This document shows, piece by piece, positions 7,143 to 13,875 of a stretch of 16,885 nt of DNA. A program made the translations under genes and the position numbers. This DNA is from JAFNGF01 sp964567045 (GTDB lineage: Bacteria; Planctomycetota; Phycisphaerae; Sedimentisphaerales; Anaerobacaceae), in assembly GCA_964567045.1 (NCBI GenBank), contig CAZMLE010000079.1, forward strand, positions 1 to 16,885, given 5' to 3'. The notes under the pieces are model-generated. The model was not told where the DNA came from. It did no database searches and saw only the letters and a list, made by a program, of their open reading frames with translations. Position 1 is the first letter of the stretch. Each line of letters starts with the position of its first letter.

Positions 7143-8809
7143 TATTGCCCCATTTTGCGAACCAGAGCGAGTACTTCAAGTATTTTGCCTTTCGAATAGT
7201 TGAAGCCTTTCTTCAAGGCGATTTGCTCTAAAGGCAAAGTCCCATAGCTCTGTTGAATACCGGCGAGCAATTCTTTGGGTATGATTAGGACTCCGGGTTT
7301 TGCCTGTTGAGTCCAGGAGACAACAGCCTCTTCACTACGGAGCGGCTCAATTTGCCGCCCGATATAAAAATTAAGGCTTGGCTCACCATATTTATAGGTT
7401 GCTACGGGTGTGTCTGTGGGAGTCTTGGCCTTGACAACTTGGGCGATGGCGGGAGATATTTTTACCTGCTCCAATGCCGGGAGCACGCCGAATACAAACG
7501 GAATCTCAAAGACAAGCATACCGACAACCAGCGCTACAGCACTGGCTTCCGGACGGTCGGCCCGTTGTTGGCAGATAGCAATTATGGTCATGGCTGACAA
7601 CACCATACCAGATGCCAGGCAAGACCAACGTAAAGCTGGTATTGGCAGGAACCAAGGCCCAATCATCAAGCCCAGCGCCATAGCAACTGCCAACGGACCA
7701 AAGAACCAGATGCCGTGTCGCAACCAGATTCGATCGCGTGCGCTTAACCTATTTTGCCGGGCTGCGACAATCGTGCCTGCCACCGATAGAGCCAGAGCGG
7801 GCCAAATGAACAATATATAATGTGGCAATTTAGTGATTGCCAAGGTCATTATAGTAAAGATCGGCACAACCCAGCCAATCACCATCGCTTGGAAATGTTG
7901 TCCGCCCAGGCGGCCCCCAAGTACTGCTGAAAAAGCTCCAGGCAGGTGCAGTGTCCAAGGGAAAAAACCTACAATAATAACGGGCAGATAGTATGGTAAG
8001 TATAGCAAGAAGTTTCCGCCATGATGTTCCATCGGCTTAATTGCTCGAGTCAGCACGTCACGGCCGATAAAGATACGCAAAAACTCACCTTTTGTAGCAC
8101 TGTTGGCAGGAATTGCCCATGCCAGGAAAATCAAAACTCCTATCGTTAAGGCAGCCCCAAGCTGCCAAAGAGATCGGACCAGACCGGGCTTGGCTTTGCG
8201 GTTCAGCCACAGAATCGCTATTATTACCGGAATCGGCAGAACTCCTATTGGTCCTTTGGCCAGCATGCCGGCACCCAGCGCAATGCCCAGAAGAATCACG
8301 CGCGATATGTGAGTTCCTGAGCTAATGGGGTGTACAAAAAGCGCCAGCGCACCAACCATGAAGGGCAACAATACTGTGTCAGTGGTCGCAACGGTGCCAA
8401 CACCCAGCATCATCAATGTCAAGCCCAGGATAACCATGGCCCACAACCCTGCTTTTGTGCCCAGCAGATGCTGCCCGATGAAGAATGTCAGCAGACAGGT
8501 CAGTGCGGTACCGGCCACCGCCCAAAACCGGCAGGCAAACTCCGTCGGCCCGATTAGACGAATCGGCACGGACATAAGCCAGTAAAGGAGGATTGGTTTG
8601 TCCGGCCACATTTGTCCGTTGAAAGTGGGAAACAGGTAATTGCCTGACTCAACCATCTCTACCGCGGCACGGGCAAAATGCGGCTCGTCCCGGTCCCACA
8701 AGGTGGTACGCGAAGCTATAAATAGATACTTGCTCATTAGCAGCAGGGCGATCACCGTCGCCACTTTCCAGCCGGCACGGGCGTCGCAGGTCTTGTGTTG
8801 GGACTCCAT
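7142..8809 (-). CDS. Membrane glycosyltransferase, PMT/ArnT-like (GT-C fold)
   Basis: 555 aa, with a first transmembrane helix (about 15-32), then LWDRDEPHFARAAVEM, the acidic first-loop motif of ArnT/PMT dolichyl- or undecaprenyl-phosphate-sugar transferases. About ten to twelve further hydrophobic segments follow. WPDKPILLYW is another typical block. The C-terminal 80-100 residues are soluble and probably periplasmic (IGRQIEPLRSEEAV). Such enzymes move a sugar from a polyprenyl-phosphate carrier to lipid A or another acceptor outside the membrane. I chose ATG 8809, preceded by GGAACGAAG; upstream ATGs at 8842 and 8863 are in frame. It is coupled to the PAP2 gene. I cannot say whether aminoarabinose is the donor, since no arn pathway genes are present. 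Confidence 0.82.
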   Translation of the reverse strand: MESQHKTCDARAGWKVATVIALLLMSKYLFIASRTTLWDRDEPHFARAAVEMVESGNYLFPTFNGQMWPDKPILLYWLMSVPIRLIGPTEFACRFWAVAGTALTCLLTFFIGQHLLGTKAGLWAMVILGLTLMMLGVGTVATTDTVLLPFMVGALALFVHPISSGTHISRVILLGIALGAGMLAKGPIGVLPIPVIIAILWLNRKAKPGLVRSLWQLGAALTIGVLIFLAWAIPANSATKGEFLRIFIGRDVLTRAIKPMEHHGGNFLLYLPYYLPVIIVGFFPWTLHLPGAFSAVLGGRLGGQHFQAMVIGWVVPIFTIMTLAITKLPHYILFIWPALALSVAGTIVAARQNRLSARDRIWLRHGIWFFGPLAVAMALGLMIGPWFLPIPALRWSCLASGMVLSAMTIIAICQQRADRPEASAVALVVGMLVFEIPFVFGVLPALEQVKISPAIAQVVKAKTPTDTPVATYKYGEPSLNFYIGRQIEPLRSEEAVVSWTQQAKPGVLIIPKELLAGIQQSYGTLPLEQIALKKGFNYSKGKILEVLALVRKMGQ

Positions 8810-8889
8810 TACTTCGTTCCAATCAATAACATGCATAAGCATGAATATCCGTATGAGCCGCATCCCATCTGCAAAGTTCCGGACGAAAC

Positions 8890-9006
8890 TGCCGGAGGTG
8901 GGATTCAGACCCAGCCTGCTCCGCCGAAGCGGCCTCGGCTGCGAAGGCCGGACAACCGGGGTGAGCCGGACGGGATTGCCAGTCCCGCGCGTCTGGCTGT
9001 TTCGCT
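8890..9006 (-). pseudogene. Broken tRNA-Leu copy with an inserted hairpin
   Basis: The - strand matches the intact tRNA-Leu at 9405-9490 in two blocks: the D-arm to the variable arm (GCGAAA to CCGTCCGG..ACCCCGG) and the T-arm plus 3' acceptor strand (TGGGTCTGAATCCCACCTCC). Between them sit about 41 extra bases (roughly 8906-8946) rich in GCCGA/TCGGC and GGCC/GGCC inverted repeats, resembling a dispersed repeat. The 5' acceptor strand is replaced by the end of the DUF2283 gene. The anticodon stem is intact, but the loop now reads GGC instead of a leucine anticodon. Similarity continues a few bases past the 3' end (CAGTTT), so flanking DNA was copied too. It cannot form a functional tRNA. Confidence 0.85.
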
Positions 9007-9223
9007 AAGCTGACAGGCTTTGTATCTCCGTCTGTAGTTTGCTCAAGATTAACTCTCTCAGATTGAGCTTTTTGCTGGCGTTGTCAATGTCGATACCGAC
9101 AAGATTGCCATTTGCATCGTAGTCGAGAACAATACCTTCCGAAACTTCCTTGCTCTTGGTGCTTGGCCGGTCAGCAAGGTCAATGTACAGAGAGTCCGTT
9201 TCCGGATAATAGCTCATCCTCAT
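9005..9223 (-). CDS. DUF2283 small protein
   Basis: 72 aa starting MRMSYYPETDSLYIDLADRP and continuing through VSEGIVLDYD, GNLVGIDI and NASKK, the typical DUF2283 pattern (a small beta-rich protein often found near DUF4258 in toxin-antitoxin-like pairs). I chose ATG 9223; a second ATG two codons later (9217) is equally possible. The open frame upstream to 9304 runs through a dispersed repeat and was left out. No DUF4258 partner is seen, so it looks like an orphan. The stop codon lies inside the start of the broken tRNA-Leu copy, which means the gene sits exactly between the two tRNA-Leu copies. Confidence 0.75.
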   Translation of the reverse strand: MRMSYYPETDSLYIDLADRPSTKSKEVSEGIVLDYDANGNLVGIDIDNASKKLNLRELILSKLQTEIQSLSA

Positions 9224-9239
9224 ACGCTGCAACCACCGC

Positions 9240-9390
9240 TCATTCCTGCGAAGCCTGTCCCAGACGCCAATCGGGCGGCAGGAATCCAGAAAACACTGCA
9301 ACAAAAGTAGCTTCTCGCGCTTGCGCGGGAATAAGAGTATTTAACGCAATACGCTTCACGAAACCTGTCCTGAGCGTAGTCGAAGGATAC
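9240..9390. repeat. Cluster of three dispersed-repeat fragments
   Basis: Three different repeat pieces are packed between DUF2283 and tRNA-Leu. At 9242-9249/9278-9285 ATTCCTGC and GCAGGAAT form a perfect 8-bp inverted repeat, ending in GGAATCCAG. At about 9311-9335 CTTCTCGCGCTTGCGCGGGAA resembles the common CCCGCG(AA)GCGCGGG repeat. At about 9364-9388 CCTGTCCTGAGCGTAGTCGAAGG matches another widespread repeat type. None encodes a protein. The cluster suggests a hotspot for insertion of small palindromic elements. Confidence 0.65.
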
Positions 9391-9404
9391 GCACAACGAA
9401 AAAC

Positions 9405-9490
9405 TGCCGGAGGTGGGATTCGGACCCACACCCGGGGTAAACCGGACGGGATTTTGAGTCCCGCGCGTCTGCCAATTTCGCCACTCCGGC
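9405..9490 (-). tRNA. tRNA-Leu (anticodon CAA)
   Basis: The 86-nt cloverleaf is complete. The acceptor GCCGGAG pairs with CTCCGGC and is followed by discriminator A. The D stem is GCG/CGC, the anticodon stem CGGGA/TCCCG with loop CTCAAAA (anticodon CAA), the long class II variable arm contains CCGG/CCGG, and the T stem is GTGGG/CCCAC. CCA is not encoded. One oddity is the T-loop, which reads TCCGAAT instead of TTCGAAT, so the near-universal U55 is a C. A strong promoter lies just upstream at 9502-9530. Confidence 0.93.
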
Positions 9491-9498
9491 CGTCTGAA

Positions 9499-9530
9499 TT
9501 GATTATTGACTATTGATTATTTGGTGTCAA
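9499..9530 (-). promoter_or_regulatory. tRNA-Leu promoter built over a heptad repeat
   Basis: On the - strand the consensus -35 TTGACA (9525-9530) is followed by a 17-bp spacer and -10 AATAAT (9502-9507), ending 11 bp before the tRNA 5' end. On the + strand the -10 and most of the spacer consist of three tandem heptads TTGATTA-TTGACTA-TTGATTA (9499-9519). Confidence 0.75.
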
Positions 9531-9791
9531 TTGCCAATTCAGTAATCGAGTAGTACAGTATCCTCTAACGACCAACCACAAAACTCATATCGCCCCAAAA
9601 ATCGCCCAAATGTGCTGCACCCTGCGGAGAAAAATCGGAATTTTGCAAAAAATTTTAATTCTCACGGCCACAAGCACTTAGCGAAAAAACAGCCGGGCGA
9701 AAATCTACTTTTTTCGACTAAAACACGCAGGTCCATCCAATTATGGGAGGACACCGCAAGTGGCAGCCAGGCCGACGAAAAAAGGATGCCT
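9531..9791. other. A+T-rich intergenic region before the HNH-AP2 gene
   Basis: No convincing gene up to the chosen start. It holds a short direct repeat (ATCGCCC..AAA at about 9588-9609) and an A/T-rich inverted repeat (GAATTTT..AATTC near 9640-9662). A good Shine-Dalgarno GGGAGGA at 9745-9751 precedes a GTG at 9760 in a different frame from the downstream endonuclease (see findings). Confidence 0.5.
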
Positions 9792-10523
9792 ATGCAACAA
9801 GGCCAGGCAGAAAGAAGATGTGGCCAATGCTACTTTTCGCGGCTTATCGCCGATGTCCTGCATTGCGCAAAGAATCCGCCCGAAGTTGATGTCAGCACCG
9901 GCCTTGCTCGCTGGCCCATCGTCAAGCAGCAGGATATATGCGGAGCGTTTCGCTTTGTGGGCGAGAGCAACATCGAGACAGACTACTGGCCAAAAAACGA
10001 CCTGCCCATATACAGGGACCGCTTCGGCGACTATTGCAAAATCCCGCTCACGCAGGGTCAGTACGCCAAAGTCGATCCGGAAGACTACATCTGGCTCTGC
10101 CAATTCCGATGGCACTGCAAGGTAAATAAAAGCTCAACCTACGCCGTCCGCAGCATTAGCATCGAGCGCAGATCAAGAAGGGTCTACATGCATCGGCTGA
10201 TTATGAATACGCCGCGGCACCTGGTCTGCGACCATATAAATCACAATGGGTTAGACAACCGAAAGCGAAATCTTCGCAACTGCACCATCCAGCAGAACAA
10301 TGCCAACGTCCTCGCCAGAGGCGCTTCGTCAAGGTACAAAGGCATATCCTGGAACAAACGTCGGCGGAAATGGGCTGCTTACATCAAGAAGGATGGGATA
10401 CAACTAAACCTCGGCTGCTTCAACGATGAGATCGAAGCAGCGAAGGCGTATGACAAAGCCGCAAAGAGACTACATGGCGAATTCGCTCAGCTAAATTTCC
10501 CAGCGGTGCAAGAAACCGCTTAA
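9792..10523 (+). CDS. HNH endonuclease with AP2 DNA-binding domain and N-terminal Cys4 module
   Basis: 243 aa in three parts. The N-terminus has C10-x2-C13, C25 and C50 (CGQCYF..HC..NPP..WP.V..QDICGAFRF), a probable metal-binding module seen in small phage and bacterial proteins. Residues about 130-175 form an HNH nuclease of the homing type (MHRLIM, CDHINHNGLDNRKRNLR, with H148 and the asparagines). Residues about 180-237 form an AP2 domain (SRYKGISWNKRRRKWAAYI, AAKAYDKAAKRLHGEFAQLNF). This matches free-standing homing-type endonucleases. I chose ATG 9792 because AAAGG (9781-9785) sits 6 nt upstream and all four cysteines are kept; ATG 9786 is two codons earlier. No intron or intein is visible around it, and its neighbours are unrelated. 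Confidence 0.85.
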   Translation: MQQGQAERRCGQCYFSRLIADVLHCAKNPPEVDVSTGLARWPIVKQQDICGAFRFVGESNIETDYWPKNDLPIYRDRFGDYCKIPLTQGQYAKVDPEDYIWLCQFRWHCKVNKSSTYAVRSISIERRSRRVYMHRLIMNTPRHLVCDHINHNGLDNRKRNLRNCTIQQNNANVLARGASSRYKGISWNKRRRKWAAYIKKDGIQLNLGCFNDEIEAAKAYDKAAKRLHGEFAQLNFPAVQETA

Positions 10524-10539
10524 TCTTGGGCGCTTGCGG

Positions 10540-10905
10540 CTACGTTTTCTTCCAGTACCGCTGGACAATGCCGTCTTTCAGCTCGAACGAGATGGTATGT
10601 TCTGTTTCCTTTTCATCGTCGACGATGACGATGGGAAACACGACAACGCTGTTATCTTGTTTCCTTGTGCATTTGTAGCTGAGTATCTCGTTGCCTTCAT
10701 CCGTTACACGTTGCTCGCTCGGCTCACCGAATGTCGCCACCAGCCAGTCCTTTGTCGTCTGGCCGCACTGGACCTGCTTAAGACTTTCATCTGCGATGCC
10801 GGTGTAGTGCACGTCACTGTCGCTGATCACACAGCCTACCAGCAGAAGCGATGTCACGACCAGCAAGACAAAAAGAGCAATTTCGCCGCCTTTGTGCTGT
10901 TTCAT
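10540..10905 (-). CDS. Small SmpA/OmlA-like lipoprotein
   Basis: 121 aa with a signal peptide (hydrophobic 9-23) ending in the lipobox LLVG-C25, so it is probably lipid-anchored. The mature part has QVQCGQTTKDWLVATFGEPS, the pattern of the SmpA/OmlA (BamE-like) domain, followed by beta strands and a tyrosine/tryptophan-rich end. AGGAGA precedes ATG 10905. It begins 17 nt after the proB stop and is probably co-transcribed with it. A role in outer membrane assembly is suggested only by the family. It has two extra cysteines (in VQCG and YKCT) that could form a disulfide. Confidence 0.75.
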   Translation of the reverse strand: MKQHKGGEIALFVLLVVTSLLLVGCVISDSDVHYTGIADESLKQVQCGQTTKDWLVATFGEPSEQRVTDEGNEILSYKCTRKQDNSVVVFPIVIVDDEKETEHTISFELKDGIVQRYWKKT

Positions 10906-10922
10906 TTCGCGTTTCTCCTAAA

Positions 10923-12023
10923 TTAATAGTCAATAAAAACAATATCTTCCGGGATGGCTACCACGTCACGATGGCCAGGGCCCAGCAGCTTTTTTATCTC
11001 AGAACTGTGCTTGCCAGCGAGTGTCTTTAGCTGTGAACTACTAAGACTGGTGACGGCTTTGGAATTATCATTGAGCATAACAACCTCGCCGGCCTCGAAT
11101 CTCCCCTCGACTGAGACTACCCCGCTTGGCAGAAGGCTTTTGTGATTTCTAACGGCCCGCATTGCGCCTTCGTCAATATTTATCACGCCGGCTGCGGCGC
11201 TATTGAGAATCCATCTGGCGCGGTTACTCAGCTTTCGCCTGGGCATAAAAATCGTGCCGACTTCTTCGCCGGCGATGATCCGGCTAATAACATTTTTCGC
11301 TCTGCCGTGGGCAAGCACCATTCGGCAGCCAGCATTAGCGGCGATCTTCGCAGCTTCGATTTTGGTTTTCATTCCGCCAGTTGCGTATTCGCTGCCTGCG
11401 TCTCCTGCGCTTCGAATAATGTCCTGCGTTATTTCGAACACGGTCGGTATCGCTTTGGCGTCGGCAAATTCACGTGGGTTCTTGTCGTAAAGGGCGTCTA
11501 TGTCACTGAGAATAATCAGAAGATCCGCATCAATTTTGCTTGCAACCAGTGCGCTGAGTCTATCGTTATCGCCGAAGGCGGTGCCGATTTCTTCGGTGCT
11601 CACACTGTCGTTCTCGTTCAGGATGGGTACGGTTCCCAATCTAAGTAGTGTTTCGATGGAGTTGCGGAGATTCAGGTAGGTTTTGCGGTTATTAAGTACT
11701 TCAGCAGTAAGTAGAACCTGGGCGACGGTAACGCCGTAGCGCAGAAACGATTTTCGATATTCCTGCATAAGTAGCGGCTGGCCGATCGCTGCGCAGGCCT
11801 GTCGCATCTTTATATCCTGGACTTTCCCGGCTATACTTAACTGCCCGGCCCCCATTCCGATAGCGCCGGAGGTGACGATCACGACCTGCCTGCCGCTTTT
11901 TAGTAGCCCGTCTATTTGGGCAGCGATTTGGCGGACATAGGCGCCATCCAGGCCACCATCTTTGGTCAAAATGCTTGTGCCGATTTTTACAACTATTCGT
12001 TTGGTGTTCTCGAAATTTCGCAT
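10923..12023 (-). CDS. proB: Glutamate 5-kinase with PUA domain
   Basis: First enzyme of proline synthesis: phosphorylates glutamate to gamma-glutamyl phosphate. It is 366 aa, the long form with a C-terminal PUA domain (about 270-360, FEAGEVVMLND). The amino-acid-kinase core shows VVKIGTSILT, VTSGAIGMGAGQL, LNENDSVSTEEI, FGDNDRLSALVASKI, LSDIDALYDKNP and YATGGMKTK. ATG 12023 fits the family; the Shine-Dalgarno is poor. The partner proA lies about 3.1 kb upstream on the same strand, separated by a TA-like island, a decayed 5' copy of proB and a secreted-protein gene. Feedback inhibition by proline is a property of the family. Confidence 0.95.
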   Translation of the reverse strand: MRNFENTKRIVVKIGTSILTKDGGLDGAYVRQIAAQIDGLLKSGRQVVIVTSGAIGMGAGQLSIAGKVQDIKMRQACAAIGQPLLMQEYRKSFLRYGVTVAQVLLTAEVLNNRKTYLNLRNSIETLLRLGTVPILNENDSVSTEEIGTAFGDNDRLSALVASKIDADLLIILSDIDALYDKNPREFADAKAIPTVFEITQDIIRSAGDAGSEYATGGMKTKIEAAKIAANAGCRMVLAHGRAKNVISRIIAGEEVGTIFMPRRKLSNRARWILNSAAAGVINIDEGAMRAVRNHKSLLPSGVVSVEGRFEAGEVVMLNDNSKAVTSLSSSQLKTLAGKHSSEIKKLLGPGHRDVVAIPEDIVFIDY

Positions 12024-12061
12024 TCTTTGCTCGTTAATATTTACTATTCACCAGCGAGTAT

Positions 12062-12883
12062 TCACTTATTGTGATCCCCCTTGGATTCGTCATCGAGACC
12101 CAGCTTCTGCTTATAGGCCTTGCCCATTTCTTGCTTCTGCTCCGCGGGCAAGTCTTTTTCTGCATCCAGAACAAGCTGATACAGCATCGCCTGCCAGGTT
12201 TTTTTGATCTGCTCGGTGGCCTTGTGCTCGATCAACGGCATCAAAGCACCCAGCATCAGTCGTTCCGCCAAACCGACCTTTTCCTTTTTCATCCCCACGT
12301 CGATGATCTTCTTCAAGCCGGCCTTGACACACCCGTCCGTCGGAACAATGATGCACCAGCCGATCTGCTGATCCACATCTTCTGGAAATTCTTTGAAGAT
12401 TTCAGGCAGTCCAGCAAGCCCGATCGGGATAGGCACAATTGAAAGCACTACCTCCATCTCCAGCCCCGCCTCCTCCATCTTCTCTTTGGCCTCGGCCAGG
12501 GCTTTCGCGGGGTCTTCGGATTTCTCACCCGCCTTTTGCGTATTGGCCTTCTTTGCAGCTTCGATGAGTGTGGTGAGCTCAATAGGAGGCTTTTCGTTAT
12601 TATCCATCACTAAGATAAGCCCGTCTGTCGGTTTTGTCACGCCGGCTTGCCTCAGGTCTTTCACAACGGTCTGGAGCACTTTCTTAGCCTGATCGGCACC
12701 GGATTTCTTCCCGGCGTAAATAGACCCGTATTCACACGAGTACAACTTTCGCTTCCCGAACTGCTCCGGCCAACCCTTTGTAGCCTCTCCCTGTGATTGC
12801 GAACCTTCTGTACATATCACAAGGCCGAACGAGCAGAGCAGCAGCACCGCCAGGCCGCCTGCAATTAGAGGTTTTCGTTTCAT
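12062..12883 (-). CDS. Secreted protein of unknown function
   Basis: 273 aa with a clear signal peptide (MKRKPLIAGGLAVLLLCSFGLVIC). ATG 12883 is preceded by AAGGAGA with about 9 nt spacing; an in-frame ATG 12 codons earlier would spoil the signal sequence. The mature part has a lysine/alanine/glutamate-rich helical stretch (about 120-150, probably coiled), a hydrophobic VVLSIVPIPIGLAGLPEIF, two cysteines (IGWCIIVPTDGC) and a charged C-terminus. I do not recognise a family. It ends 38 nt before proB and may be co-transcribed. It sits between proB and a decayed proB 5' fragment. Confidence 0.75.
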   Translation of the reverse strand: MKRKPLIAGGLAVLLLCSFGLVICTEGSQSQGEATKGWPEQFGKRKLYSCEYGSIYAGKKSGADQAKKVLQTVVKDLRQAGVTKPTDGLILVMDNNEKPPIELTTLIEAAKKANTQKAGEKSEDPAKALAEAKEKMEEAGLEMEVVLSIVPIPIGLAGLPEIFKEFPEDVDQQIGWCIIVPTDGCVKAGLKKIIDVGMKKEKVGLAERLMLGALMPLIEHKATEQIKKTWQAMLYQLVLDAEKDLPAEQKQEMGKAYKQKLGLDDESKGDHNK

Positions 12884-13138
12884 AATGCTGTTCTCCTTAT
12901 TATAAAAATAGATTAGCACGGACGGCTCATTTCACACAAGCGTAATTTGCCCTCCGCCTGTTACCGTTTTGTTACCGCTTTATCCTTTTTTGATGATTTT
13001 TTGTGGCCGGTGAATTAAATGACAACGGGCGCGGGTGCGTACGGGGGACTTCGGCTGGAATGACAATCGCCCACAATCGCAAGCCGGGCTTGGGCGAGGT
13101 CAGTTGAGCCGTACAACCGCCAGCCAAATACTACCGAC
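12884..13138. other. Intergenic region upstream of the secreted-protein gene
   Basis: No gene is visible. It contains the AAGGAGA site of the secreted-protein gene, a weak - strand promoter candidate (TTGTGT, 18 bp, TAATCT), two GTTACCG repeats near 12960-12980, and a short piece resembling the dispersed repeat family (ACTTCGGCTGGAATGACAA near 13049-13067). Confidence 0.45.
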
Positions 13139-13240
13139 TTACAACCGGCGGACGTAAGCGCTATCCATGCCGCCATTTTTAGTCAAAACAATAGTGCCGA
13201 TTCTTACAACTATTCGTTTTGCCTTGCCGAAATCACGCAT
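13139..13240 (-). pseudogene. Decayed 5' fragment of a proB gene
   Basis: From ATG 13240 the - strand reads MRDFGKAKRIVVRIGT then IVLTKNGGMDSAYVRRL and stops at TAA 13139-13141. This matches the first 32 or so residues of the intact ProB (MRNFENTKRIVVKIGT / SILTKDGGLDGAYVRQI), with about 70 percent identity by eye. The phosphate-binding KIGTS has become RIGTI. The GCAAAGA just before the ATG is also shared with the intact gene. The rest of the kinase is missing. It lies between the TA island and the secreted-protein gene, on the same strand as proA and proB, and may mark an older proB position next to proA. Confidence 0.88.
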
Positions 13241-13336
13241 CTTTGCCCCAGAAGCTCTGTATTCTTCCTAGCATTATACCGTACCCACCTGCCCAGCCTA
13301 TCTATACGAGGATTCTGTCCCTCAAAAATATTTAGT

Positions 13337-13354
13337 CCCGTGATTTACCGCGGG
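13337..13354 (-). terminator. Possible terminator after the PIN gene
   Basis: CCCGTG/CGCGGG forms a 6-bp stem (one G-T wobble) around a 6-nt loop, 15 nt past the PIN stop. On the + strand it is followed at once by GTTTT; on the - strand the T-rich ATATTTTT comes about 5 nt later. It is weak and could act on either strand. Confidence 0.35.
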
Positions 13355-13369
13355 GTTTTATACCATTAC

Positions 13370-13870
13370 TCAAAATTCCCATTTCTCTTGTCTAAAAAAT
13401 TCTAGCAAGTCGTAAATACATTTCACCTTGAAATGTTTGCATACATCGGGAATTTTAGGGCGCGCATTCTTGTTTACATCTATGTTTGCAGGTTGCTCGG
13501 AGGTGATAACTATGCGATTATCAACTATTGCGAGAGCGATAACAAACGGGTCAGCCTCTGGTGTTTCTTTTTTTTCATCAATAAGCTTCGGAAATACTTT
13601 CAAGATATTCTGCACATGTTCACTCTGCGCTTTGTTTAGACCTGTGAACAAGTGCTTGTGCGTCTTTGCCCATTTTAGTAAGTTATCGTTCCGATCCGCA
13701 TGTATTTTGAGTTCTTCAAAAACTTGTTGATGTGCAATAAGACGTTTTTCATCAACAAGTTCTTCAATTCGTTTCCACACCGATGGAAAAACATCGGGCG
13801 CATATCTCCGCCTCCTCAAATCTACAAGCGCACTTGTGTCTATACAATAATCCGGACCAAACAACCCCAT
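13370..13870 (-). CDS. PIN-domain (DUF4411) protein, probable toxin
   Basis: 166 aa. The N-terminal strand YCIDTSALVDL carries the first PIN acidic residue (D11), followed by acidic residues in the middle and EADPFVIALAIV..RIVITSE, the DUF4411 version of the PIN core. PIN toxins are Mg-dependent RNases, and DUF4411 proteins are typically encoded next to XRE-ImmA/IrrE genes. The start lies 5 nt after that gene's stop, with GGAGGT upstream, so the two form an operon. The pair is visibly more A+T-rich than proA and proB around it, which suggests transfer. Toxin activity is inferred from family and context. Confidence 0.85.
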   Translation of the reverse strand: MGLFGPDYCIDTSALVDLRRRRYAPDVFPSVWKRIEELVDEKRLIAHQQVFEELKIHADRNDNLLKWAKTHKHLFTGLNKAQSEHVQNILKVFPKLIDEKKETPEADPFVIALAIVDNRIVITSEQPANIDVNKNARPKIPDVCKHFKVKCIYDLLEFFRQEKWEF

Positions 13871-13875
13871 TATAG

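Noticed and set aside
9224..9304. DUF2283 start at 9304
   Set aside because: The added residues are a translation of a dispersed inverted repeat, not family sequence.
9612..9791. Extended start of the HNH-AP2 protein at 9612
   Set aside because: The extension is low-complexity and comes from A+T-rich intergenic DNA with no Shine-Dalgarno before it.
12884..13369. Insertion sequence in the proA-proB gap
   Set aside because: No transposase frame and no terminal inverted repeats with target duplication could be found around the TA module or the proB fragment.
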